A DNA stretch of 64,000 nt from Erigeron canadensis (lineage: Eukaryota; Streptophyta; Magnoliopsida; Asterales; Asteraceae), in contig NC_057767.1 of assembly GCF_010389155.1 (NCBI RefSeq), forward strand, positions 6,555,765-6,619,764, read 5' to 3'. Positions 47,697 through 59,700 of the stretch are shown piece by piece. The first letter of the stretch is position 1. Every line of letters begins with the position of its first letter. The position numbers and the translations under genes were made by a program. Below the pieces are notes generated by a model. That model searched no databases. It was not told where the DNA came from and saw only the letters and a program-made list of their open reading frames with translations.

Positions 47697-50600
47697 ATGG
47701 CGGACGAAGAGGTTTTGGGCTCAGCAAGCCCCGCTCCGTCTGATCACAAACGGAAGCTTGATGATTTGGATAGCGAGCCGTTAGAACAACCGCCGGTTAC
47801 TGCTGATTCTAACGGCGATTCGGAACCCGTAGCTGACGGTGACGGTGAAGAAGACGGTGATGATGATCCTGATGCCAAACGACCTCGTTTTGATGACGAC
47901 ACTGATGGCCTTGGTATATTTATCTCTCTCTCTTTCTATATATATATATACTTGTATGTATATTGAATCAGTAGGAGTATGTAACACAAACACACAGCTC
48001 AAGAAATTTCTAATTAGAAAAACATCAGCATTTTAATATATAACTAGTCGTATCTATGCGCGATGCGGTGACGGGTGGTGCTGGCGGCGGCGGTGGCTGC
48101 TGATGTAAAAGGGGTAGTGTAATTATTTTAGAGGTATTATAGGTATTTCATGTAGATATTATAGGTATGTGGAGATGTTTAAAATAAGGGATAATTTCAT
48201 ATTTACCCAAAAAACACACCCTAATATCATATTTACCCAACTTTTATTAATAATTTCATATTTACCCAATTGTAATTCACATTCTATCAAATCTACCAAA
48301 TCACAAATTATTTTATGTTTAAAACTATATATACTTTTACACCATCCATTAATAACATAATCTCTAATATACCCTTATATGAGCGGAAAAAGAAAACGCT
48401 CCAGCCAAATCGCCAATTAGCAAAACCATTTATACTTTCATGGCAGTGGAAAAGATTATTAATACCGTTCATCTCAATGATCCCTCAATAGACATACGAC
48501 CATTAAAATTTGCATCTGAATAGCCTTTGTATTTGCTTCTAAACCATTTATAATAGTTTTTTACCTGAACTTTGTATCTCACGACTCACGTAATGTTACT
48601 TACTCAATGATATTGCATGACTTTTGATGATATTAAATTAAATAAAATATGGATTAAGTAGTTGTTTTTCTAAAACGAAAATCAGTACATTTGCTTAGAT
48701 ATAATGCATTTTAGTTGGGTCTTATGATTGGCTTGTATCATCAAATTTTAGGTTACATATACAAAGGTCTTCTATAGTAAATGAAATTTGAAACTCATAT
48801 CTATTTATTGCTTATTAATATAATTTTTTAATCTTATATAATTCACAGTTGTGAACATTCTGAACATTTTGCTTGGCATAAGAAGTCAAATTCGGATGCA
48901 TTATTTCAGTTATTTATTTTTAAAGGCATATAGGGAATTTATTAATATAAATTTGGTTATAAATTATTTTGTAAGTGATTTGGGTAGATTTGATAGAATG
49001 TGAATAATTGGGTAAATATGAAGTTTTTAATAAAAGTTGGGTAAATAATAAAATATGATATTAAAGTGTGTTTTTTTTGGGTAAATATGAAATTCTCCCT
49101 TTAAAATAATGAATAAAAGGTAGGGACATCTTTATAATGTAATACGAGAGATAATACCCGCGTGTTGCGGCGGTGGGGGTGATAGGTCATAGGAGGTGAT
49201 AAGTTATAGAGTGTGATAGCCAAATGCTTTAGCCATACGGGCTCCGCCATCGGATTTCAAAATTCGTCAAAAGTATATCGAGAGCATGAAATTCTAAGAA
49301 TACCCATACAATTTTTAAAAATTATTGATATACGGTTTTTGAGATAAAAGATTTTGAATGAAATAGGGGAATAAAATGATTTATGGAGGAGAATGAAAAA
49401 AATGAGTGGTTGAGATTTGAGGAGGGAGAGAAAAATGAGTTGTTAAGATTCAAGGGTATTATAGGTATATTAGGTAGAGATGTTTAAATTAGTGAAGAAG
49501 AGGGGTATTTTCGTCGGTTCAAATCATCTTTTCTTAAAAAAAAGGTGCTCCTCTTTTATAAGATAAATATGTAATATAGATATAGATATGGATATGTGAG
49601 TATGTGGAATTAAAATATTAAGTTTTGAATTAAGCACACCACACACAGAATTATATAGATACATCAAATGTCGGTGTAAAAACAATGAGTCAATGACTAT
49701 TAAAGCACACGCTTCACTATCGCTCAGCATACACTAAAAACTTTTGAGATCTTTGCAGGTCTAGCAACACACGAACAATGCATTATGTTACATTAACGAG
49801 TGTTTAAGAATATTTAAGTTCGTAAATGTTGTCAAATACTCCTATTTTTAGAATGGGTGCAGTATGTTGTAACTTGCATCATTAGCTGTGTTATTAAACT
49901 TGTTAAGCTAGCATTACGGTAGGTTGATGCTCATTAACGAGCGGGGATTTGGTAATCGAGATATTCGGTATAGTTTGAACAAATTATAAGGTTGTAACCG
50001 TATGTGTTTTTCTCTTATATGATTAGTAGAAGTTGGTGAGAATGGGTATCAAAAGAAGGAAGAGGAACCAAAGGAAGACCTTGCTGAACCATTACCCTTG
50101 ATTAAAAATACTGATTTGGAGGAAGATCAAGAACAAGCCAATGAACCTTTGGATTCCATCGAATTGCAGTCTGCCGAGAATCCCGAAGGGTCAGCTAAGG
50201 AGGATCATAATCAGGAATCTGGTTTAGAACAAGCCACATCTACTGACAAACCTAAGTCAGCTGATGGTCACACTTCAGATGTAGCTCCACAAGATGATGC
50301 GTCTGGTTTCAAAGAGCAGCCTACGTCTACTGGTCAACCTACCTCACGCAGAATGGAGGTACCAAGTAATAAGGTGAGCAAATAGTATATAATTGCTGAC
50401 ATTACTCTAGTTTTGAATGGCTATACAATCTTTTAGTTTGTGAAAGAATCAATTATATTTTGTGAGGCAACAACATGGTGATTTTCAACCGCAAACGTGG
50501 AATTGACTTCTCTCTCTTTTTCAACAATGTTTTTTCTACTCGATATACTTTACATATCCAAGTTTATTTCACTTGTTTTGCTCCCAGAAATATAACTTTT

Positions 50601-53600
50601 GTAAATTTTGGAGGTAAAATGTAATTCATTTGCCTTCTAAGTTGGTGCCTGAGTTCCATTTTTAGGATGGAGATGGTAATATATTAGCAGGTCTTTAAGT
50701 TGGTGTAAAGTCGAACCAAACCGGAACAAAATATAATCATATTTATATAATCTTAAGTTGTTTATATAATCATATTGTTTTGTCTTAGAATTGATTCTGT
50801 ATCACACTGCCAGTCTTGTACAATGCATGCCATTTAACATGAGAAATTACAAATAAAGTTGAATTATTGGACGCTAGATACTTAGGTAGTTATTGTGTAA
50901 TTGTGCTAGAGAGCATTTCACAAAAATTTGATGTGGACGCTCATCCAATATTATGTTTTCGCATTTAAAATGAGTTGATTAGTTTGCTATTTGGTGCAGG
51001 TTGGTGTGCTAATTGGCAAGGCTGGAGACACTATTCGAACTCTACAGCAAAGCTCGGGGGCAAGGATTCAAATCACACGAGATGCTGATGCTGATCCTAA
51101 TTCAGCCTCTAGGTCTGTGGAACTAATAGGTTCTACAGAAAATATAAACAAGGCTGAGAGGCTGATAAAAGAAGTTATAGCAGAGGTGTGAAATTTTTCT
51201 TATAACCCTTCCTGTACTTTTATTTTGCTTTCTTGTGTCATTCTACTTTTTTTGTTTGACTTTTTTTTATCAACCATGGTAACTTTTTTAAGATTATTAT
51301 TTTTTGTGTTTACCAATGTTAAGTTTATGTCTTGCAGGCTGATGCTGGTGGCTCCCCCTCTTTAGTTGCCAGGGGTTTTTCTGTCCATTCTTCAGCGATT
51401 GGTGAACAAGTTCATATACAAGTTCCAAATGACAAGGTCCTTTGATCACTTCATGTTCTTTTAGATTACGACCTTCGCATATTTTTTACCTAATAAATTT
51501 TCAATAGGTTGGGGTAATTATTGGCAAAGGTGGAGAAACTATTAAAAACCTGCAGGCAAGATCTGGAGCCCGCATTCAGGTAGTTATGAGATGATTTGGA
51601 GCTTTGATTTGTTTTAAGGTTTTGAGAATAGCAAATATGTCAGTTACAAATGCTAATGGAATAACTTTTCTTAATCAAACGTAGTTGATTCCCCAACATC
51701 TTCCTGAGGGAGACCAGTCTATGGAAAGAACCGTGAGAGTAACTGGTGAAAGACAACAGATTGAGGCAGCAAAAGTAATGATCAAGGAAGTGATGGAACA
51801 GGTTTGTTCAATTCTTTCATCTTTTACTTATAGATTCTTATTGATAGCTGTATCTTCTTGATTATGATGCTCGTTTTAAATTTTACGGAGTTGTCATTTT
51901 TATCCTGGATGCGTGTAGCTATTCTTATGTTCTCATTTATCAACACTTTTCTGATTTATAGTTTCATTGTTGTGATTTTATTTTCTTTGCTCTATCTATG
52001 TTCATTAGTCAAGTTTATCATACCCTTTTTCGAGAACTCTAAAATTTTTGGAATTGTACTCTCTGTTTGCACCATTTGGTTATCTATATCGGAAATTTGG
52101 TAATTAGATCTTTAGTGGTTCTTGTAATTGTTGTCTAGTGTTACATTCTGAAACCACACGCTTTTTTATTAAGTTCAATTCTTGTCTATCTACTGACATC
52201 TGAATTAGGTTTATCACTGGCATGAGTTTATCATGATACTTTTGACATCTTTTATGCTTGGGGAGTTGGGGCAGGTACTATTATATGAAAATAATTGAAG
52301 GATACCTTGTAGAGTCTGTTTAGGTAAGATGCTTAGGAATGGTGTATGTTGAAAATACTTCCAACTAGAGTGTACCTGTGTAGATGTCAATTTGACAGTA
52401 GTATCGTGTTTTGTAATGTTGTATCTTCTGATGCTTAGAAATGGTTTACTCATAATAGCAAACTCTTATTTGTTTGAGTTAGTGGTTCTTAAGTAGTGGG
52501 TATGTCCATAGGAACTTTGCCTACCGACACTCATTCTATAGATATAGTTTTATGGCTAGCATGTGATCTGCTGATAATGTGTCACCATTTTTTAAATGTG
52601 AAAGGGTCTTAGATATACATTAGGCTTAAAAGAAAAGTTACTTGTAGGTCATGCCCGTTTACAACATGATACATGATTCTTCATGCCATGGTGACTTTAA
52701 ATGAATGCCATTGATTTGAAAATGAGATTTGGGCTGCGATGATTTGATTTATTTTAAAGGTGTCTTTTTTTTGGAATTCGTTGGCTTTAAAAATGCAGAT
52801 TTGGCTTATTCTTTCATCATACCCGTCAGCATTGCTTTCTTGGTGTAGCAATAAACAGCTACCATTCACTCTGAGGAAAGGTATCACGCATTAACCCTTG
52901 CTTATAAAGGAGGTTAATAGTTGGTAAGATTGCTTCAAGACTTTAAGATCCGTAATACCGTTATTAGTTATAGGCTATTATATGCTAGTCACCATCATAG
53001 TGCTCTTCGACATCACCTTGATCTATGCATAAGATATGTGTTGGAAGAAAGTATCATGCCTCAATTATAGATTATGTGCGTATCTTAATTTGGTTCTTTT
53101 GAGACATGAAGTTGCTTGATAGTGTTGTCTATCTACTGCAGAGGAGCAATTGTTGGCAGATTTTCTGTTTAAATATCTGTCTGGTATTGTGCACTTAACC
53201 AACTTGTATTTTCATATTGACGTTCACTGGTTTTCAGTAGTATGCGAGTTGATATTTTTGTAGGTGATGAGTGTGGGGCTGAAGTTTTATTTGCCATTAC
53301 ATGAAACTTTTTTAAAAAGAACGCCGTAGCTTAATGCTTCTCCAATTAAGACCCGTACCTTTGTTATACTTGATAATGATTTATTTCTGCCTAGTCACTT
53401 TACCGTTATCTTAATATATGTTCAATGTGGTTGCATTACTTTTATCATGGTTGGAATTAACACAGAGAAGCATCATTTTCTTGTAATCAATTTGGTACAG
53501 TGCTATAGAATAAGTTAATGATGTGTTGCAGGTGTAGTTACATACTTTCATCTCTGGGTTCACTTGTGCTCATTATTGGTTTTCCTCTCTTGTGACTTTT

Positions 53601-55205
53601 GTTTGTTATTTTTGAAGTTGGTATGCTAGTAGTTATAAAGTGGTTAGTCTACTAATTCTCGTGCTCATTCCTCATTATTAGCTTTCCTCTCTTGTGACTT
53701 TGGCTGCATATTCAGCAACTTGGTTGTTATTTTTGAAGTTAATATGCTAATAGTTATAAAGTAGTTTGTCTATTAATTGGTTTATGATTGTTAAGTTTCA
53801 TCTGCCTCCAGCTTTGTGTTTGCTATGATCCTTTAAGGTATAACTTTAGTATTTACATCCCATAATAACTAAATAACCTGATGCTCATTGGGTCTGTGAT
53901 TCTAGATATTATTATTTTTGCATCTTTGATTATATGTATGCTGATATCTTCTACTTTGTTTTCTATGTGGTGATATTGACTTCTGAATTTTCTATATATC
54001 ATGATGTTAACTTCTGCTTTTTTGTGTCAATGTCTTTTTTACAGCCTATAAGGTCAACCCCATCAGGCGGTAATATTCAGCAAAACTTTCGTCCACGTGG
54101 ATCCGGTCCACAATGGGGACCCCGAGGTGGACATTCCCCTCAGCCAACTGGCTATAACAACTATCCTCCAAGAGGACCTGCCTATCCATCTCAGAATCCA
54201 CTGTATTCCTCACAGGGTTATGGAAATTATCCATCACAGCAACCTCCACCAAAGAACAATTATGGTTGGGACCAAAGACCTCCAACAAACATGCAAGGGC
54301 CACCTGAACAGCCTGGTTACGACTACTATGGCGGGCCAGGGGGTCACATGGCTGCATCATCTGGACACCCTCCTATCCATTCTCATGCTCCTGGGCCTGC
54401 CGGTCCACCTCCTTCTCAAGCAAATTACAATTATGGACAACCCCAAGGTCCAGATTACGGGCAGCCGCCAGCCCCCTATGCACAGACTGCACCGCAAGGG
54501 TATGGTCATGGTTATGGTGAAGCCAGGTACGACAACCAAGGACCTGGTCAACATCCGTATGGAGGTCAAGGAACTCAGCCTTCAACTTTCCCTCATGGTG
54601 CCACTGCTCAAACAGGGTATGGCCAGCCTGAACAGTATGGTAAGCCGGGATACAACATGCCACCACAGGGATCTTATGGTCAACCATCTCGGCAACAGCT
54701 GTATCCTGCATCGAGTGGGCCAGTGCAGCCAGTTTACCCACAATATGGTACTGCTCCAGCTCCTGCGGCCAATGATGGGTATAATAACTCGGCTGCAACC
54801 CCTGCTGGTTATGGTCAGCAAGCTGGTCCGCCAGTGTCTGGATATGGTCAGACTGGTGGGCAACAGGTGGCACCTGGTTATGCTCAGGCAGGTCCAACTC
54901 CTGGCTATGGCCAGTACCCTTCTACTCAACCTGGGTATGCTGAACAAACAGCTCCAACCAGTGCAGGTTACGGTTATCAAGGAGCACCAGATCCTGCTTA
55001 TGGTGGTGGTCCAGGAATGGGTTATGGTGCACCCCCACCTGTTCAGCCTGCTTACTCTCAACCTGCTCCAATTCCAGCTCCGGTTCAACCCGGTTATGAC
55101 CAGTCTGGCCCTCAAGCTGGTGGCTATGCGGCTCAGCCACATCCACAACCACAAGCGGGTTATGGTCAGTATGATAGTAGCCAGATGTACACTGCACAAC
55201 GCTGA
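47697..55205 (+). CDS. KH-domain RNA-binding protein, FUBP-like, with GPQY-rich tail (731 aa)
   Basis: Seven exons join in frame: 47697-47913, 50030-50373, 51000-51185, 51338-51436, 51508-51579, 51685-51801 and 54045-55205 (2196 nt). Residues 1-187 are acidic and disordered, with a KRPRFDDD nuclear-signal-like stretch. KH1 (about 182-249) has VGVLIGKAGDTIRTLQ and KH2 (about 276-345) has VGVIIGKGGETIKNLQ; each carries the GxxG loop that binds single-stranded RNA or DNA. Residues 346-731 are rich in Gly, Pro, Gln and Tyr, with many YGQ/GYGQ repeats, a prion-like low-complexity tail. The arrangement resembles plant KH proteins related to far-upstream-element binding proteins; a role in RNA metabolism is expected, but no target can be named. 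Intron 1 (2.1 kb) and intron 6 (2.2 kb) are large and carry repeats. Confidence 0.9.
48044..49140 (-). mobile_element. Degenerate Helitron in KH intron 1, itself interrupted
   Basis: A 3'-end-like sequence A|CTAGTCGTATCTATGCGCGATGCGG starts at 48044 (minus orientation). The flanks of the element at 48187-49100 share GTATTATAGGTA...GATGTTTAAA and AGGGACAT with the copies at 49.1 and 57.3 kb. The 5' end appears cut by the next copy near 49,143. Confidence 0.45.
48187..49100. mobile_element. DNA transposon with ~110-bp terminal inverted repeats
   Basis: The 8-bp repeat TTAAAATA flanks it at 48179-48186 and 49101-49108. The ends are long inverted repeats: left AGGGATAATTTCATATTTAC, right (reverse complement) AGGGAGAATTTCATATTTAC, continuing with CCAACTTTTATTAA and ATTCACATTCTATCAAATCTACC over about 110 bp. 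TTTACCCAA is repeated several times within each arm. No transposase is encoded. Long arms suggest a Mutator-like family, but the duplication length also fits hAT. Confidence 0.75.
49143..49586 (-). mobile_element. Non-autonomous Helitron copy in KH intron 1
   Basis: Starts (plus strand) CGAGAGATAATACCCGCGTGTTGCGGCGG, a minus-strand 3' hairpin terminus, and ends near TAATATAGATATAGA, a minus-strand TC start. The body (ATACGGTTTTTGAGATAAAAGATTTTGAATGAA etc., shared blocks) is closely similar to the element at 57.3 kb. The right border is ambiguous between 49580 and 49586. Confidence 0.65.
53567..53779. repeat. Imperfect tandem duplication in KH intron 6
   Basis: The block GTGCTCATT...CTTTCCTCTCTTGTGAC... 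GTTATTTTTGAAGTT...ATGCTA.TAGTTATAAAGT occurs at about 53567-53660 and 53661-53779. The second copy has about 25 extra bases. Confidence 0.7.
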
Positions 55206-56730
55206 TTATGAATAGTTCCTTGTTTGCTCTGGTTGTATTAGTGCGAGCTCTTAGGATAGTTGAATCCAATGTCATAATTGTGTTTTACGGATTTTGTAAG
55301 TCATTGAGGATATTTCTGTAGTTCTCTTTTCTTCTTTTTCAAAGGTTTTCATTGTCGTGATAGTTTGTTGCTTGGCAATTGGTCGAATCATATATTACAC
55401 CATAGTAGAGCTCATTTGTTTTGTCACATGACATATTTTCGGTTTGTTAGACAACACTCCACAAGCTTTATGAATTTTTGAATTTTAACGCATCTCCCGG
55501 CGACCCATCCAGTTACCTGCTCATGGAAACCATGTCACCACAAAAGACAAGAAGATTTCAATGTCATCACATAAGATAGCAAGATTCTTTGTAATATGGG
55601 TGTGTAAACACGGACACGGTAACGTATGAATAAGCAAATATTTAACCCACTTTTGAACCACTTTTGAATCTTAACATAGCTTATTGTAGTTTTTAACCAT
55701 TTTATAGTTGTGGCCGATAAAATTTATTTAATCTGTACAAAACCATGTTCTCTTCATGTGGCTATTTCATTGTATCAATTAACAAGTGCTGCAAAATATT
55801 CTGGCCAAATTAGTAATCAAACTAGTGATTATACCTTTTTATTTCTAATAGTTTTAAAATGTTTTTGACGTATTTTTCACTTCCAGTAACATGAACATAT
55901 ATAGAGTTTAAACATCACCAGTATAGGTTTCAATTTTGCTTATAAATATATATCCATAAATATATTACACAAGCCAATATTAGATTGATATTTGAATGGA
56001 TTGATTAACATATACCATATGCATGGAGTTTTAATAAAACAATTCGTTTTAGTGTCATGATTTATATAATTATATATGAGTAAATCTCTAGACCAAAGTG
56101 ACAACCTGCAGAATCTAGTCATCTTGTTCATTGGTCCATGAAGTATACTGATCCAGTATCAAAGTTATAATTTTGAACATTAACAGAGTTCTACTTCATA
56201 TTTTTCTAAACATGCATTTATATGAGGTATTATACCAGGTTTCATGTCACACTGATCAAACGTCGCCAAGTTCCAGTTTGCATAGCAAAGGTTGTTGGTT
56301 TCCTTTTGCTTTAAATGTGTTGCTTGCTATTGCTACAAGGTCCTCTAAAGATATATTTACACAGATTTTACACCACATATATATGTAACTTCTTTTATTT
56401 CAAGCCATAACTTGAAAAGGTAAACCTTTCAAGATTCATAAATTATAAGTTTTTGTGTGCATAGGAACATGAGTTATTTTTGGCTTATTAGGATCTTCTC
56501 ATCAAACTACCCTCTACATCATAAGCTTTACGACCTCTCCAGTTCAACTCCGACCTCTTTCACAAATGCCATCCAGTTACCTGCTCAAGGAAACCATGCT
56601 ATCATAGGAGAAAGTAATGTGTTTGATAAGATTGCCATGCTAGAAGGATGTTCTTGATATAACAATGATAATGGACGACGGGGCAACTTTAATTAACATG
56701 AAAGAAATACAGTTAGCGAACCTGCAAAAT
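55206..56730. other. Convergent intergenic region between KH and BCAL genes
   Basis: Holds the 3' ends of both genes. The phrase ATCCAGTTACCTGCTCA.GGAAACCAT occurs twice (about 55507 and 56571), so part of it is a dispersed duplication. No further gene seen. Confidence 0.4.
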
Positions 56731-59700
56731 TTAGGCATGCTGATAATCAGGTATAGGTACTCCAAGTCCTTCAGTTAGCTTTTTGAAAGAATTTTGCAAT
56801 CTTTTAGTAACTGGCCCGACTGTACCATCACCTACTACACGCCCATCGATCTTTAAAACCTGTTATTGTTGACAACTTGTACTATATCAGTTATCAAAAT
56901 GTTGCGTGTTTTGACTATGACCATAAAGCAAATTAACTTGATATTTAGACAAGTATGGATAAGTTTTTGAGGCATCACTAAGAATTCAATATGGTCATAT
57001 ACAAAAAAGAATGACTATTAAAGAATATGAAGTACTGACTAAAGACTTAAAGAACATACAATATCTAAAACTATCTTAATTAGCATAAGAATGGATCGGG
57101 TAGAGGTTATGCTTCCTCTTTAATGGGTTAAACCGTTGAAGTATTACATTATCTAGAACGGAAACAAGTCAAATGGTTGAACGGGTTACAAGTCAACCCA
57201 TCACATTTTAATATAAAAGACTTCCTACTGAGTAAGTATATATGTCATTATTGAAATGATATAGTTATTGTGATCATATTTGAGACTTAATATTCAACGA
57301 GAGTAAGTACCCGCGTGTTGCGGCGGTGATATGGTGGAGGTGATAGGTCATAAAGTGTGATAGCCAAATGCCTTAACCGTACGGGTTCCGCCCTCGGATT
57401 TAAAAATTCGTCGAAAGTATATCAAATGACATCTCTAATGAAAAAGCATGAAATTTTAGGAACACCCATATAATTTTTATAACTTATCGATGTACGGTTT
57501 TTGAGATAAAAGATTTTGAATGAATTGGAGGAATAAATGATTTATGGAGGAGAGAGAAAAAAAAAATGATTGGTTGAGATTTAAGGAGAGAGAAAGGTTA
57601 TTATAGCTATTTTAGGTAAATATAGAATAGATAGAGGGACATTTTGGGAAAAAGTAATGTTGAAACTTAAAATTTAAAAAAGGGAATTTGCTTTATAATA
57701 TAGTATAGATATAAACTACTCAAAACTTTAGACCAAAAGTATTTAGGGCCGGCAACTTAAACGAAGTACTTGTTTTTTTTTTGACCCGTTACCCAACAGC
57801 TTGGCCCGTCCTTCTGCCAACTCTAGCAGAAGTAGAAATCAAAAGATCTCAGAGATGACAAAGACTTAAGTATACAAATGGCAAATGGAGACATAGAGTT
57901 GCAATAGAGTCACTTACAGGGCTGAGTTCTCCCATGGTCCCAGTAGTCCACACCTGAAATTAGATATTATTTTGGTAAAGCTCTACAGCTTCAAAGAATG
58001 TATATACATTATCATGAAGAGAAACATCTTGTGAAGAAAACATCTTTTAATCATTCGAACCTCATCTGCAGTATGAAACTCTGATAGGCTGATCCGCCGC
58101 TCCTCCAAAACCAAGTTCTCATTCTTCACAAGGTCCATGACCTTCATCAAGTATATACATTATATGTATAAGTAATAAATGTTAGAACAGTCGATATGAA
58201 TATTTTAACCTGTTAGTATGGAATATATAAAATCCTACAGTTGCTCGAGTGATGCCTGGAAGACAGTAATCAGCATGAGGTGTCATAACAATACCTTTCT
58301 TCACCAAAAACTGCATTGTAAATAAAAAATGTGTTAGTAAATATAATAATAAGTTATTCGAGGAATTTGGAATTATTGAAATGATAAAAGCGTAGACATA
58401 CAATGTTTGTAGCATTTGTTTCAGACACGTAACCATCCTTGTCGAGCATGACTGCATCATCAGCATTTGCATTGTTCCCTTCTATCTGCATCAGCTTAAC
58501 GAGTTACTAACTTGAACCACTTTAAAGAACATAAAAACTTGGAAAAGAAATATGTTACCTTTGCGAGTATATTGTTGAGGAGGTTGTTGTGGTGAATCTT
58601 GGAATCCAAATTCTGGCAAAAGGTTGAAAAAAGATGACGTTACTAATCAAAGAAAGTTGCAAACAGTTCTCATGGATTTCTATTATGTTCATGCTTAATA
58701 ACAGCTGGTAGCATCTTCATAGTTATGCGGTTGAATGGTTCATACAAAGTTCACACAACGAGTTATGGATGAATGCTTACTATGTGTGGGAGAGAAAAAA
58801 ACCAAGATAAAATAACACATTTGAAGCATATGACATCATTACATTATTACATATGTATAAGAGCCTGTATTTAATCCAATGTCTTACATTTGGTGAGTTA
58901 CGACGAGTGGTTGCAGTCACCAAAGTAATACCCTTTGTATTGTCATAGACTGGTGGTTTCCACTCTGCAAGGACTGCACAAGAAGTTCAAAAACAAAAAT
59001 AAAAAAACAATAAAACTTAGCGTTTTATTGGAAATATCTGTTAAATTTGGTCACCAATTAGGCAATTAGCATACCAGAACTGAGTTGAAGGATTTATATA
59101 TTCTGAAAGTTATGTTATGAATCTGTTGGCCAAATTCTAAAACATGTAGGAATAATAATAAGGTTATTGTTAGTAGGGTGAAGCTGATTGTAAAGTTCAT
59201 TCCACAATATGAATTTATTGGTTAATATACAAGGTTCACGTCAACCAACTATCTCCTGTCTTTCTATCTTTCTTTTCGATCAGCTAGTATTTGTGTTTGA
59301 TTTCGTACTAGTTCAAATAACAGTAAAGTTACTGTTATATGGTTTGGGCTCGAACAAACCGTAGGGGTTCTTGATTCTTGTCTATGGTTCTTGGTTATCA
59401 GACAAAGACTGAAAGGGTTATTAAGGGTGCAATAAAATCTAGCTAGGTATTATAAACTCACAAGGGTGTAAAATTCTAACAAATTTAAATATTGTTTTCA
59501 ATTACATTTCTTCATACCTATTAAGGTGCATCCATAAAGATTGAAACCTGGGCTCATCCCTGAAGTAACCTTCTTGCCACGTGTCAAACTTAAACGTATA
59601 TGTGCATTGTCAAACATCCCATTCCTAATCAGTGTCTTGAATATGGCATCCTTAACCTATAATCATTGATATATATAGATGAATCAAATGCGGCAAACTT

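Noticed and set aside
54097..55215. 372-codon open frame overlapping the last KH exon in another frame, plus long antisense frames
   Set aside because: The GGT/CAR/TAT-rich repeats of the Gly-Gln-Tyr tail keep other frames open. The true frame joins exon 6 and gives the low-complexity tail.
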